From Streptomyces sp. NBC_01689 (GTDB lineage Bacteria > Actinomycetota > Actinomycetes > Streptomycetales > Streptomycetaceae), in contig NZ_CP109592.1 in the NCBI RefSeq assembly GCF_036250675.1, positions 9,114,001 to 9,178,000 on the forward strand: a stretch of DNA of 64,000 nucleotides, written 5' to 3'. Shown one piece after another: positions 42,095-50,621 of this stretch. The position numbers and the translations under genes are program-made. Below the pieces are notes generated by a model. That model made no database searches and had not been told where the DNA came from. It saw nothing but the letters and a program-made list of their open reading frames with translations. Numbering within the stretch: position 1 is the stretch's first letter; the number at the start of each line of letters is the position of its first letter.

Positions 42095-44724
42095 TCCGTC
42101 GCCGCGGCGCCCGTGGGAAGGGCGCGCGGGGTGGTCGGGGCCAGGGGGAGCAGTTCGGGCAGGCGGCCGTCCGCGGCACGTCCGGCGGCGACGCGCTCGT
42201 CGGGCACCTCGCCGTAGGTGGTGGTGCGCTGACGGGCCGGCCGGCCGGCCGCCTCCGCGACGGCCTCGAGTTCGCGGATGGACCGGTGGGAGCCGTAACT
42301 CGATCCGGCCATACGGGAGATGGTCTCCTCCATGAGTGTGCCGCCGAGGTCGTTGGCACCCGAGCGGAGCATCTCGGCGGCTCCCTCGGCCCCGAGCTTG
42401 ACCCAACTGGTCTGGATGTTGGGGATGTAACCGTGCAGCAGCAGCCGCGCCATCGCGGTGACCGCCCGGTTGTCCCGCATGGTCGGGCCCGGCCGGGCCA
42501 CCCCGGCCAGATAGACGGGCGCGTTGGTGTGGATGAAGGGCAGGGTGACGAACTCGGTGAAGCCGCCGGTCTCCTGCTGGATCCCGGCGAGCAGCCGCAG
42601 GTGGGCCAGCCAGTGGTGGGGCTGGTCCACGTGGCCGTACATCATGGTGGAGGAGGACCGCAGGCCCAGCTCGTGCGCGGTCCTGATGACCTCGACCCAG
42701 GTGGCGGCGGGGAGTTTGCCCTTGATGAGGATCCAGCGGATCTCGTCGTCGAGGATCTCCGCCGCGGTGCCGGGGACGGTGTCGAGGCCCGCTTCCTTGG
42801 CGGCGGTCAGCCATGCGCGGACCGACATCCCCGTACGGGTGGCGCCGTTGACGACCTCCATCGGCGAGAAGGCGTGCACGTGCATGCCCGGTACGCGCTC
42901 CTTGACGGCCCGCGCGATGTCGAAGTAGGCGGTGCCCGGCAGGTCGGGGTGGATCCCGCCCTGCATGCACACCTCGGTGGCGCCGACCTGCCAGGCCTGC
43001 TCGGCCCGGTCGGCGACCTGGGACAGGGAGAGGGTGTAGGCGTCGGCGTCCGTACGGCGCTGGGCGAAGGCGCAGAAACGGCAGCCGGTGTAGCAGACGT
43101 TGGTGAAGTTGATGTTCCTGGTGACGACGTAGGTGATCTCGTCGCCGACGGTGTCGCGGCGCACGTCGTCGGCGATCCCGGTGAGCGCGTCGAGTGCCGC
43201 CCCGTCGGCGTGGAACAGGGTCAGCGCCTGATCGTCGGTGAGCTTCGTGGGATCGTCGGAGGCCCGCGCCAGAGCCGTACGCACGTCGCCGTCGAGTCGT
43301 TCGGGGACACCGACGGCGGCGGACTTCTCGCGGACGGCGTCCCAGTCGCCGTAGGCGTCGTCGAAGTCGCCGCGGCGGTCGCCGGTACGGCCCGTGGTGT
43401 CGACGGTCCGGTGCAGGTCGGTGCGGCCTCTCGCGACGAACACCTCGTCCGGTTCCTGCCACGGGCGGCCCTCCACCACGGCGTCCGCACGGGCCAGTCC
43501 GGTCTCGGGATCGGCGAGCGCGGTGACGTGCGGCAGCAGCCGCGGGTCCAGCCACGGTTCGCCCCTGCGGACGTATTCGGGGTAGATGGTCAGCCGTTCC
43601 CGCAGTGCGAACCCCGACTCGGCGGTGCGCCGGGCCAGTTCGTCGATCTGCGGCCACGGGCGCTCGGGATTGACGTGGTCCGGGGTGAGCGGGGAGACGC
43701 CGCCCCAGTCGTCGATGCCCGCCTCCAGCATCAGCGCGTACTCGGCGTCCACCAGGTTCGGCGGCGCCTGGATGCGCGCGGTGGGTCCCAGCACCACCCG
43801 GGCGACCGCGATGGCGGCGGCGAGTTCGTCCAGTTCCGCGTCCGGAATGCCGCGCATCGCGGTGTCCGGTTTGGCGCGGAAGTTCTGCACGATCACTTCC
43901 TGGACCCCGTGGTACTCCCGGGCGACCCGCCGGATCGCGAACAGTGACTCCGCGCGCTCCTCGTACGTCTCGCCGATGCCGATCAGGATCCCGGTCGTGA
44001 AGGGGACGGCGGACCGGCCGGCGTCCTCCAGCACCCGCAGCCGTACGGCCGGATCCTTGTCGGGAGAACCGTGGTGCGGGCCGCCGGGCTCGCTCCACAG
44101 CCGGGCCGCCGTGGTCTCCAGCATCATGCCCATCGAGGGCGCGACCGGCTTGAGCCGCTGAAGGTCGGTCCACGACATGACCCCCGGGTTCAGGTGCGGC
44201 AGCAGCCCGGTCTCCTCCAGCACACGGACGGACATGGCGCGCACGTACGCGAGCGTGTCGTCGTAGCCGTGCGCGTCCAGCCACTCCCGGGCCTCCGGCC
44301 AACGGTCCTCGGGCCGGTCCCCGAGCGTGAACAGGGCTTCCTTGCAGCCCAGTTCGGCGCCCCGCCGGGCGATCTCCAGAACCTCGTCGGGGGACAGGAA
44401 CATTCCGTGGCCGGCCCGCCGCAGTCTGCCGGGAACCGTGGCGAACGTGCAGTAGTGGCACCTGTCCCGGCACAGGCGGGTGAGAGGGATGAAGACCTTG
44501 CGGGAGTAAGTGATCACGCCCGGACGGCCGGCGGCCTCCAGGCCGGCGTCCCGGATCCGTCCCGCGGTGGAGACCAGGCCGGCGAGGTCGTCGCCGCGGG
44601 CCCGCAGCAGGACCGCGGCTTCGCCGACATCGAGGGACACACCGCTCGCGGCCCGCTTCAGGGCGCGCCGCATGCTGTTCGCGGTCGGCCGGTCGGATGC
44701 GGCTGTTTCGGGGGAACTCGTCAT
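42091..44724 (-). CDS. fbiC: FO synthase, dual radical-SAM enzyme
   Basis: 877 aa fused CofG-CofH enzyme that builds the deazaflavin FO from tyrosine and 5-amino-6-ribitylaminouracil. Both radical-SAM CxxxCxxC clusters are present: Cys85/89/92 (CRDRCHYC) in the N-terminal CofG half and Cys544/548/551 (CYTGCRFC) in the CofH half. Other blocks include [43 protein letters not shown] and [14 protein letters not shown]. The length is standard for actinobacteria. First gene of the fbiC-fbiD-fno operon. The ribosome site AGGAAG is somewhat far from the ATG. F420 from this pathway would serve the LLM and Ddn-type enzymes in the window. Confidence 0.95.
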   Translation of the reverse strand: MTSSPETAASDRPTANSMRRALKRAASGVSLDVGEAAVLLRARGDDLAGLVSTAGRIRDAGLEAAGRPGVITYSRKVFIPLTRLCRDRCHYCTFATVPGRLRRAGHGMFLSPDEVLEIARRGAELGCKEALFTLGDRPEDRWPEAREWLDAHGYDDTLAYVRAMSVRVLEETGLLPHLNPGVMSWTDLQRLKPVAPSMGMMLETTAARLWSEPGGPHHGSPDKDPAVRLRVLEDAGRSAVPFTTGILIGIGETYEERAESLFAIRRVAREYHGVQEVIVQNFRAKPDTAMRGIPDAELDELAAAIAVARVVLGPTARIQAPPNLVDAEYALMLEAGIDDWGGVSPLTPDHVNPERPWPQIDELARRTAESGFALRERLTIYPEYVRRGEPWLDPRLLPHVTALADPETGLARADAVVEGRPWQEPDEVFVARGRTDLHRTVDTTGRTGDRRGDFDDAYGDWDAVREKSAAVGVPERLDGDVRTALARASDDPTKLTDDQALTLFHADGAALDALTGIADDVRRDTVGDEITYVVTRNINFTNVCYTGCRFCAFAQRRTDADAYTLSLSQVADRAEQAWQVGATEVCMQGGIHPDLPGTAYFDIARAVKERVPGMHVHAFSPMEVVNGATRTGMSVRAWLTAAKEAGLDTVPGTAAEILDDEIRWILIKGKLPAATWVEVIRTAHELGLRSSSTMMYGHVDQPHHWLAHLRLLAGIQQETGGFTEFVTLPFIHTNAPVYLAGVARPGPTMRDNRAVTAMARLLLHGYIPNIQTSWVKLGAEGAAEMLRSGANDLGGTLMEETISRMAGSSYGSHRSIRELEAVAEAAGRPARQRTTTYGEVPDERVAAGRAADGRLPELLPLAPTTPRALPTGAAATE

Positions 44725-44993
44725 GGTGCTCAGGGACTTCCTGTGGGGTCAGATGTCACCTGCGAGCGGACTCGCCGGAGGGGGAGGGCACACGGCCGGC
44801 CCGGACAGGCCGGTCGGATGGGCGTGATGGCGGAGACGCCCTCGACCGAGGCACTGGCGGTGAGGGGTTGACGCACCGTCGGTCGATGTCGTCCCGGGGC
44901 CGTGGAACCGGCCGTGTCGCGGGTCCGGTTCGCCGCGGGGCCCGGGTGGGACGGCGTCGGGTGCCGCACCCCACCCGGGAGACGGGGCGGAGG

Positions 44994-45440
44994 TCAGCCC
45001 TCGTCCGCCACGGGCTCCAGGACGAAGAGCGGGATGTCACGCTCGGTCCCGGCCCGGTACTCGACGAACGGCGGGTACGCGGCGTCCGCGCGCTTCCACC
45101 ACGCCGCCTTCTCCTCGCCCTGGAGCTCCCGGGCGATCATGTCGCGCTTGACCGCGTGGTCCTGCACCTCCACGAGAGGGTGCGAGACGACGTTGCGGTA
45201 CCAGGACGGATGGGTGTCGGCGCCTCCGTTGGAGGCGGCCACCGCGTAGGAACCGTCGTGCTCCACGCGCATGAGGGGCATCTTGCGGATCTTGCCGGAC
45301 TTCGCGCCCTTGGTGGTCAGGATGATGACCGGCAGGTCCAGGAAGGTCCCGCCCTCCGCGCCGTCGGTCGCTTCGTACTGCGCGACCTGTTCGCGCACCC
45401 ACTCAGTGGCACTCGGCTCGTACTCACCGTTCAGAGGCAT
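44994..45440 (-). CDS. Deazaflavin (F420)-dependent nitroreductase, Ddn family
   Basis: 148 aa, the usual size. The split-barrel family blocks are visible: WVREQVAQYEATDGAEGG, VIILTTKGAKSGKIRKMPLM, SNGGADTHPSWYRNVVSHP and ADAAYPPFVEYRAGTERDIP. The Lys/Ser/Gly segment binds the F420 phosphate and the Tyr-rich C-terminus lines the substrate site. It reduces nitro compounds or quinones with reduced F420. AGGAGC ribosome site 8-9 nt before the ATG at 45440. It lies 270 bp upstream of fbiC on the same strand, giving a likely functional link with the F420 genes; the flavodoxin-like gene is 86 bp before it. Confidence 0.9.
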   Translation of the reverse strand: MPLNGEYEPSATEWVREQVAQYEATDGAEGGTFLDLPVIILTTKGAKSGKIRKMPLMRVEHDGSYAVAASNGGADTHPSWYRNVVSHPLVEVQDHAVKRDMIARELQGEEKAAWWKRADAAYPPFVEYRAGTERDIPLFVLEPVADEG

Positions 45441-45526
45441 GGTTCGTGCTCCTAGTCGTTCTTCACTCTTCACTGCACGGGCCGTGGGGATCCTCGCGGC
45501 CCGGGACGGGGGAATTCCGGTACGGG

Positions 45527-46135
45527 TCAGGCGGCGGCCAGTGCGGCGCGGCCCGCCACCAGGGCCGCGGCCTGGGCGGCGACACGTGATCCGAGGTGCT
45601 CGGCGGTGGCGATGTCGGCTTCGTGCACCGTCTCCACGCCGCCGTCCTGAGGGGTCTGAGCCCCCGCGCCGACCCAGAATCCGAGGCGGTTGAGATCGCG
45701 CTCACTGGCCTGGAGGGCGTTCCAGCCGGGGGCCAGTCCGAGTCCCACCCAGATCATGTGGTGCTGTGCGGCGAACGCGGCGAGGAAGTTCAGTGTGTTG
45801 AGCTTGTCCCCGCTCTTGGAGGCGGAGTTGGTGAAGCCGGCCGCGATCTTGTCCGCCCACGTTCCGCGGAGGTACCGGCCGCTGCTGGCCTCCGCGAAGG
45901 CGTGGAAGCCCGCGGACGCGCCACCCATGTAGGTGGGCGTCCCGAAGATCACGGCGTCCGCGGCGTCGAGCAGGCTCCACTGCGCGTCGGTGATGGTGTC
46001 CACCGCGACGAGGTCCACCTGCGCGGCGCCCTTCGCGGCTCCACGGCCCACGGCTTCGGCGAGCACCGCGGTGTGCCCGTAACCGGAGTGGTAGGCGACG
46101 ACGACGCGAACTTCCGGGGATACGACCTGAGACAT
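45527..46135 (-). CDS. Flavodoxin-like NAD(P)H:quinone oxidoreductase (WrbA type)
   Basis: 202 aa. FMN phosphate loop VVVAYHSGYGHTAVLAEAV at the N-terminus, FGTPTYMGGASAGFHAF in the second FMN loop, and GFTNSASKSGDKLNTL in the third. WrbA/NQO-like proteins reduce quinones by two electrons and prevent redox cycling. Excellent ribosome site AAGGAG 6 nt before the ATG. Divergent from a TetR gene. The leader contains GGTTACTAAAGTAGACC, a loose inverted repeat that may be a regulator site but does not match the TetR palindrome at 46298. Confidence 0.87.
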   Translation of the reverse strand: MSQVVSPEVRVVVAYHSGYGHTAVLAEAVGRGAAKGAAQVDLVAVDTITDAQWSLLDAADAVIFGTPTYMGGASAGFHAFAEASSGRYLRGTWADKIAAGFTNSASKSGDKLNTLNFLAAFAAQHHMIWVGLGLAPGWNALQASERDLNRLGFWVGAGAQTPQDGGVETVHEADIATAEHLGSRVAAQAAALVAGRAALAAA

Positions 46136-46297
46136 CAAGACTCCTTGGTAGGTTTGGTTACTAAAGTAGACCACATCTTTTTGAGTGTCCATATGCGGAA
46201 AAGAGGTCAAGTTCTCATTGGGGTGCGACGCCGGGCCGTGGGGGGATCCGCGGTTCGGTGGTGGGTCGGTCCCGGCCGTGCGCAGCCGCTCGGCGGA

Positions 46298-46325
46298 CGG
46301 TTGTGGTCCGCGTGGACCACAACCG
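46298..46325. promoter_or_regulatory. Palindromic operator of the TetR gene
   Basis: Perfect 12-bp arms (CGGTTGTGGTCC and its complement) around a 4-bp centre, ending 14 bp before the TetR ATG at 46340. The GTGGTCC/GGACCAC core recurs twice in the large inverted repeat downstream of the TetR gene (47009-47060). Confidence 0.8.
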
Positions 46326-46339
46326 CGTACCGTGGCGTC

Positions 46340-46951
46340 ATGGGCAGGAAGCGAGGCTTCGACGAGATCGAAGTGCTGGACGTCGTGCGTGACCGGTTCT
46401 GGGGCACCGGGTACGAGGGGACCTCCACCTATGACCTGATGGACGCGACCGGACTCGGCAAGGGCAGCATCTACAAGGCGTTCGGCAACAAGCGCGAGCT
46501 GTACGTGCGGGTGTTCGCCGACTACTGCCGGGATCTCGTCGCGCAGGCCCGCGAGCAGTTGCGGAGCGGTTCCGACGCGGTGCCGGCCGCGCCGCTGGCG
46601 CGCCTGGAGCGCTACCTGCTCTCCATTGCCGCCGCCTTCGCCGCGGAGTCGCCCCACCGCGGCTGCTTCCTCACCAAGGGAACCTCGGACCTCGCGGGCG
46701 AGGATGCGGAGGTGGCCCGGATCGCCCGCCGCGCCTTCGACGACCTCGCCGCCGCGTTCGCGGCGGTGATCCGTGAGGCGCAGGACGCCGGAGAGGTGGC
46801 CGACCAGGTCGACTCGACGGCCCTGGGGTATCTGCTGCTGAGCGTCATCAGGGGTGTCGACTCCCTGGCCAAGGCCGATGTCGACGGGTCCACGCTGGAG
46901 CGGACGGTGCGCTGCGCCATGGCCCTGATTCCTCCTCCCTCCGGGGACTAG
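46340..46951 (+). CDS. TetR-family transcriptional regulator (AcrR/NemR-like)
   Basis: 203 aa. DNA-binding helices at about 10-55 with TSTYDLMDATGLGKGSIYKAFGNKRELY. The C-terminal domain has HRGCFLTKGTSDLAG, in which a Cys sits at the same place as in the TetR_C_16-like group of regulators that sense electrophiles. The ATG is directly behind a perfect palindrome, so it is probably autoregulated. The same half-site motif lies in the promoter of the SnoaL-like gene that follows it, and the quinone-reductase gene is divergent from it. Confidence 0.88.
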   Translation: MGRKRGFDEIEVLDVVRDRFWGTGYEGTSTYDLMDATGLGKGSIYKAFGNKRELYVRVFADYCRDLVAQAREQLRSGSDAVPAAPLARLERYLLSIAAAFAAESPHRGCFLTKGTSDLAGEDAEVARIARRAFDDLAAAFAAVIREAQDAGEVADQVDSTALGYLLLSVIRGVDSLAKADVDGSTLERTVRCAMALIPPPSGD

Positions 46952-47008
46952 CGCCCCGTCGCGGGAGCGTCACCGCCCACGACCGGGGCCTGTGGTCCGC
47001 CTCACATG

Positions 47009-47060
47009 TTTGTTGACCGCATGGACCACTACTCATATTGTGGTCCATGCGGTCAACAAA
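47009..47060. repeat. 52-bp inverted repeat containing a sigma-70-type promoter and regulator half-sites
   Basis: Arms 47009-47029 and 47040-47060 are exact complements (21 bp) with a 10-bp AT-rich spacer. Inside it TTGACC (47013-47018) and TATTGT (47036-47041) form a -35/-10 pair with ideal 17-bp spacing on the plus strand. Each arm contains GGACCAC or GTGGTCC, as in the TetR operator at 46298. A further half-site TGTGGTCCGC lies at 46991-47000. It probably controls the SnoaL-like gene at 47237. Confidence 0.8.
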
Positions 47061-47236
47061 AAATGTTCCGTCCGGCGCCCGGCTTCTCCGGGCGGGCGGC
47101 GGACCGCCCGGCCCCCCGCCGCTCCGCGGACCGCCCCATGTGTACATGCCGATCCCCGGTCCTGGACGGTACGAACCCCGCCGGACGCGCGGGCAGGGGC
47201 CCCGGGAAAATCCGACACGAAAGCGAGTGATCCCCG

Positions 47237-47641
47237 ATGAGCACCGTCGAGGAGAAGAACAAGGCGATCGTCCGCGAGGCCTTCGACACCCTTTTCAACC
47301 AGCGGGACTACACCGCCGCCGAGAAGTTCTGGTCACCCGACTACCTTCAGCACAGCGCCCACATCGCGCCCGGCCGCGAGGGGCTCTTCGAACTGATCAG
47401 GAGCCTGCCCGCCGAACTGACCCACGAACTCGACCTCATCATGGCCGACGGCGACATGGTGATGGTGCGGGGGCGGTTCTCCGGCCACGGGCTGCCCGCT
47501 CCCTGGATCGCGGCGGACTTCGTCCGCATGAAGGACGGCGTCCTCGCCGAGCACTGGGACATCATCGAGGACGAGGCGTCCCGGGCCACCTCCGTCAGCG
47601 GCCTGCCGATGTACGGGGACACCTTCCCCGAGGAGCGCTGA
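47237..47641 (+). CDS. SnoaL/NTF2-like protein
   Basis: 134 aa. Single cone-shaped alpha+beta barrel: KAIVREAFDTLFNQRDYTAAE, HSAHIAPGREGLFELIRSLP, VMVRGRFSGHGL and DFVRMKDGVLAEHWDIIEDE. The last two blocks are typical of SnoaL-like polyketide cyclases and related 'predicted SnoaL-like aldol condensation-catalyzing enzyme' proteins. The active residue assignment is open. It lies 176 bp downstream of the promoter-containing inverted repeat and should be controlled by the TetR protein encoded just upstream. Confidence 0.85.
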   Translation: MSTVEEKNKAIVREAFDTLFNQRDYTAAEKFWSPDYLQHSAHIAPGREGLFELIRSLPAELTHELDLIMADGDMVMVRGRFSGHGLPAPWIAADFVRMKDGVLAEHWDIIEDEASRATSVSGLPMYGDTFPEER

Positions 47642-47747
47642 AGCCGCAGCCGCCCCCCCCGCCACCGGGCCGAACACCGTGGGCGGGGCCCGGGTCGACG
47701 CCGGCCCGGCTCGGACACACCGGAATCAGACAGTGAGAGGACGACAG

Positions 47748-48653
47748 GTGGGTGGCGCCATGGGAAACACGAGTACCCCGACGGACCTGAGCGATTTCCT
47801 CAGAGTGCGGCGGTCGCGGCTCACCCCCGAGGACGTGGGCCTCGCCCCGGCAGCCGGCCGACGGCGTGTCGCGGGTCTGCGCCGCGAGGAGGTCGCGCGG
47901 ACCGCGGGCATCAGCGTCGACTACTACACGCGCATGGAACAGGGCCGGGTCACCGGCGCCTCGCCCGGCATCCTGGACGCGCTCGCGACCGCTCTGCGCC
48001 TGGACGACGTGGAGGCCCGGCACCTGCACCGCCTGGCCGGCGCGGGCTCCCGTCCCCGGCGCCGTCGGGCCGCGCCCGTGGAGGAGCGACCGCAGACGGC
48101 GCGGCCGATCCTGAGGACGATGCTGGAATCCCTGCACGGCATGCCCGCCCTCGTCATGGGGCGCGGCATGACGGTGCTCGCGTGGAACCGTGCCGCGGCG
48201 GCGTTGCTGGGCGACTTCGCGGGCATGGACCCGGCGGACCGCAATCTCGCGAAGCTCATCCTCCTCCACCCCGGATCCCGTTCCCTGTACGCGCATCGGG
48301 ACGTCTGCGCGCGAGAGGCCGTGGCGTACCTGCGGCTGGAGGCGGGCCGGTACCCGGACGACCCGGTGCTCACCTCGGTGGTGAGTGAACTGGCCCTCAG
48401 GAGCGCGGAGTTCCGCACCCTGTGGGCGGAGCACCCGGTCCAGGACAAGACCTCGGGCACCAAGGCCTTCCACCACCCGGTCGTCGGTGAACTCCGGGTG
48501 ACCTACGAGACGTTGCGGGCGGCCGACGACCCCCGCCAGGCCCTGCTGGTCCACACGCCCGCCGACAGCGCCTCGTCGGACGCCCTGCGGCTGCTCCTGG
48601 ACTGGACGGCCGACGCGCCCGCGACCGCCGTCCTGCCTCACGGACACCGCTGA
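47748..48653 (+). CDS. XRE-family regulator with MmyB-like ligand-binding domain
   Basis: 301 aa. Helix-turn-helix at about 15-80: LRVRRSRLTPEDVGLA, VAGLRREEVARTAGISVDYYTRMEQG. The C-terminal MmyB-type PAS-like domain (about 115-285) shows MTVLAWNRAAAALLGDF, DRNLAKLILLHPGSRSLY and the closing VVGELRVTYETL. Family members bind fatty acids or similar ligands and usually control a neighbouring oxidoreductase. The GTG at 47748 has GAGAGGA 6 nt upstream; the ATG four codons later (47760) is more conventional but lies too far from it. It follows the SnoaL-like gene by 106 bp. Confidence 0.87.
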   Translation: MGGAMGNTSTPTDLSDFLRVRRSRLTPEDVGLAPAAGRRRVAGLRREEVARTAGISVDYYTRMEQGRVTGASPGILDALATALRLDDVEARHLHRLAGAGSRPRRRRAAPVEERPQTARPILRTMLESLHGMPALVMGRGMTVLAWNRAAAALLGDFAGMDPADRNLAKLILLHPGSRSLYAHRDVCAREAVAYLRLEAGRYPDDPVLTSVVSELALRSAEFRTLWAEHPVQDKTSGTKAFHHPVVGELRVTYETLRAADDPRQALLVHTPADSASSDALRLLLDWTADAPATAVLPHGHR

Positions 48654-48941
48654 GGTCCGGAATCCGCACGGCCTCCCGGACCGCCCGGGAGCAGGGACCG
48701 GCCGCCCGCACCGCCCGGGAGTACGAACCGTCCGCCATCGCCGCCGTGGCCCAGGTGGTTCCGGTCGGCCCGCCCGTGGACGAGCGCGCCGGCATCCGGC
48801 CACCGTCCGTCACGCCCCCGCGCCGGAGGAATGACCGGTCAACGCGTCGGAGCGCAGGGCGCCGTCGCTCCCCGTTCAGCCGAACGACTGGACGTCCAGG
48901 GCGAGTTCACCGGGGAAACGAACCGCGGGGCACACCGACGC

Positions 48942-49880
48942 TCAGCGGCGCAGCTGCGTCTCCTGCCCCATGTGCGACAGCTTCTCGGGGTTGCGCACGG
49001 CGTAGAGCCCGGTGATCAGGCCATCGTCGATGCGCACGGCCAGAACCGTGTCGACCGCGCCGTCGAGCCGCAGCAACAGCGCCGGGTAGGCGTTGACCTG
49101 CACCGGTCGCAGCGATGCCACGACGGCCCTGGCCGCTCCGGCGGTCAGCAGGCGGGCCACCTTGTCGGCCCCCACGACGGGACGCAGCACGGCCTGCTTG
49201 ATCCCGCCGCCGTCCCCGATGAAGACCACGTCCGGCGAGAGGATGTCGAGCAGCCGCTGCAGGTCGCCCGTCTCCGTGGCCCGGCGGAAGGCGTCGAGCG
49301 CGACCTGGGTCTCGGCGGGGGAGACGATCTCCCGCGGCCTGCGTGCCGCGACGTGCGCCCGCGCCCGGTGAGCGACCTGACGCACCGCCGCCGGACTCTT
49401 GTCGACGGCCTCGGCGATCTCGTCGTACGCGAGGTCGAAGACCTCGCGCAGGACGAACACCGCCCGCTCGGTCGGGGACAGGGTCTCCATCACCAGCAGC
49501 ATGGCCATCGAGACGCTGTCGGCCAGCTCGACGTCCTCGGCCACGTCGGGCGCGGTCAGCAGGGGCTCGGGCAGCCATGAGCCGACATAGGACTCCTTGC
49601 GGCGGCCCAGCGTACGCAGCCGGCCGAGCGCCTGCCGCGTGGTGATCCGGACCAGGTACGCACGCTGATCCCGCACCGCGGTGAGATCGACGCCCGCCCA
49701 GCGCAGCCAGGTCTCCTGCAGGACGTCCTCCGCCTCGGCGGCCGAGCCGAGCATCTCGTACGCGACGGTGAACAACAGATTCCGATGGGTCACGAAGGCC
49801 GCGGTGGCGAGGTCCGCCCGTCCCCCGCCTGAGGTCCCTTCGATCGTCTCTTCCTTGGGCTCACTGTGCTCGCTCCGCAC
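48942..49880 (-). CDS. sigJ: ECF41-type sigma factor with C-terminal SnoaL-like domain (SigJ-like)
   Basis: 312 aa, longer than ordinary ECF factors. Region 2 lies at about 25-90 (HRNLLFTVAYEMLGSAAEAED, LQETWLRW) and region 4 at about 130-185 (LSPTERAVFVLREVFDL, AEAVDKSPAAVRQVAHRAR). A SnoaL/NTF2-like extension at about 190-310 (FRRATETGDLQRLLDILSPD) regulates sigma activity in ECF41 members. ECF41 genes characteristically sit next to a carboxymuconolactone decarboxylase/oxidoreductase gene, and here an AhpD-like gene is divergent at 50049. GTG start at 49880 with GGGAGC upstream. An ECF41-like promoter precedes it. Confidence 0.9.
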   Translation of the reverse strand: MRSEHSEPKEETIEGTSGGGRADLATAAFVTHRNLLFTVAYEMLGSAAEAEDVLQETWLRWAGVDLTAVRDQRAYLVRITTRQALGRLRTLGRRKESYVGSWLPEPLLTAPDVAEDVELADSVSMAMLLVMETLSPTERAVFVLREVFDLAYDEIAEAVDKSPAAVRQVAHRARAHVAARRPREIVSPAETQVALDAFRRATETGDLQRLLDILSPDVVFIGDGGGIKQAVLRPVVGADKVARLLTAGAARAVVASLRPVQVNAYPALLLRLDGAVDTVLAVRIDDGLITGLYAVRNPEKLSHMGQETQLRR

Positions 49881-49919
49881 CGGCTGCTCCCGTCCGTCGG
49901 CCCTGTGCCGTCCGCACAA

Positions 49920-49946
49920 GACACCGTTCCCCACGGCTTTGTGACA
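49920..49946 (-). promoter_or_regulatory. ECF41-like promoter of sigJ
   Basis: On the minus strand TGTCACA (49940-49946) is followed by 16 nt and TGTC (49920-49923). This is close to the TGTCACA-N16-CGTC pattern described for ECF41 factors, with one mismatch in the -10. It suggests autoregulation. The plus strand has GGTCACA at 49981-49987 followed after 16 nt by CATC, a weaker match in front of the AhpD-like gene. Confidence 0.55.
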
Positions 49947-49964
49947 TCCACGAAGGGTGGCGCA

Positions 49965-49979
49965 GGTCACACCGTGACC
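49965..49979. promoter_or_regulatory. Palindrome GGTCAC-N3-GTGACC in the sigJ/ahpD-like spacer
   Basis: Perfect 6-bp arms around ACC, followed at once by another GGTCACA. Three TGACA/GTCACA-type elements cluster within 50 bp here. It could be a second regulator site or simply arise from the overlapping opposed ECF -35 elements. Confidence 0.45.
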
Positions 49980-50048
49980 CGGTCACAGGGTGCGAGGCGG
50001 CGGCATCTTGTGTGCATCCAGCGCATCGCCACGAGTGAGGACGACATC

Positions 50049-50534
50049 ATGGACGCACGGTTCAACATGTTCGAGAACGCGATCGCCGCCAAGTTCGGCA
50101 AGCGGTTCGCCAACGCCGCCCTGGTCATCCACCAGTCGCCGCTGCCGAAGTCCACCCAGGAACTGGTCTCGTTGCGGGCCAGCCAGATCAACGGCTGCGG
50201 CTGGTGCGTCGACATGCACACCAAGGAGGCGACGGCCGCCGGTGAGAGCGCGGTCCGGCTCCATCTGGTCGCCACCTGGCGGGAGTCCACCGTGTTCACC
50301 GAGGCCGAGCAGGCCGCGTTGGCTCTCGCGGAGGAGGGCACCCGGCTCGGTGACGCCCACCACGGGGTGTCCGACGAGACCTGGGACCGGGCGCGCGCGC
50401 ACTACGACGACGACCAACTCGCCGCGCTGGTCTCCTTGGTGGCCCTGATCAACGCGGCCAACCGGCTCGCCGTGATCGTGCACCAGCGGGGAGGCTCCTA
50501 CGAACCCGGCATGTTCGCGGCCGCGGTCCACTGA
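50049..50534 (+). CDS. Carboxymuconolactone decarboxylase/AhpD-like peroxidase
   Basis: 161 aa. The CMD helix bundle carries the redox motif NGCGWCVDMH with Cys50-x2-Cys53 and His57, as in AhpD-like peroxidases. The flanking blocks are LVSLRASQI and EQAALALAEEGTRL; VALINAANRLAVI closes the family pattern. Expected role: reduction of peroxides through a thiol relay. It is the typical partner and target of ECF41 sigma factors, and the sigJ gene is divergent from it. GAGGAC ribosome site. A strong terminator follows at 50560. Confidence 0.9.
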   Translation: MDARFNMFENAIAAKFGKRFANAALVIHQSPLPKSTQELVSLRASQINGCGWCVDMHTKEATAAGESAVRLHLVATWRESTVFTEAEQAALALAEEGTRLGDAHHGVSDETWDRARAHYDDDQLAALVSLVALINAANRLAVIVHQRGGSYEPGMFAAAVH

Positions 50535-50559
50535 CCGGACGGGACCGGGGGACGCATCC

Positions 50560-50595
50560 GGCCCTGCCCCGGACCACGCGGTCCGGGGCAGGGCC
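50560..50595. terminator. Bidirectional terminator between ahpD-like and MFS genes
   Basis: Perfect 16-bp stem (50560-50575 with 50580-50595, GGCCCTGCCCCGGACC and complement), 4-nt loop, between two convergent genes. Confidence 0.9.
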
Positions 50596-50621
50596 GTCTC
50601 CCGCGGCGGGGGAGGGCATCG

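Noticed and set aside
46140..46160. TetR operator in the flavodoxin-gene leader (GGTTACTAAAGTAGACC)
   Set aside because: The arms are imperfect and do not share the GTGGTCC core of the clear TetR site, so no regulator could be assigned.
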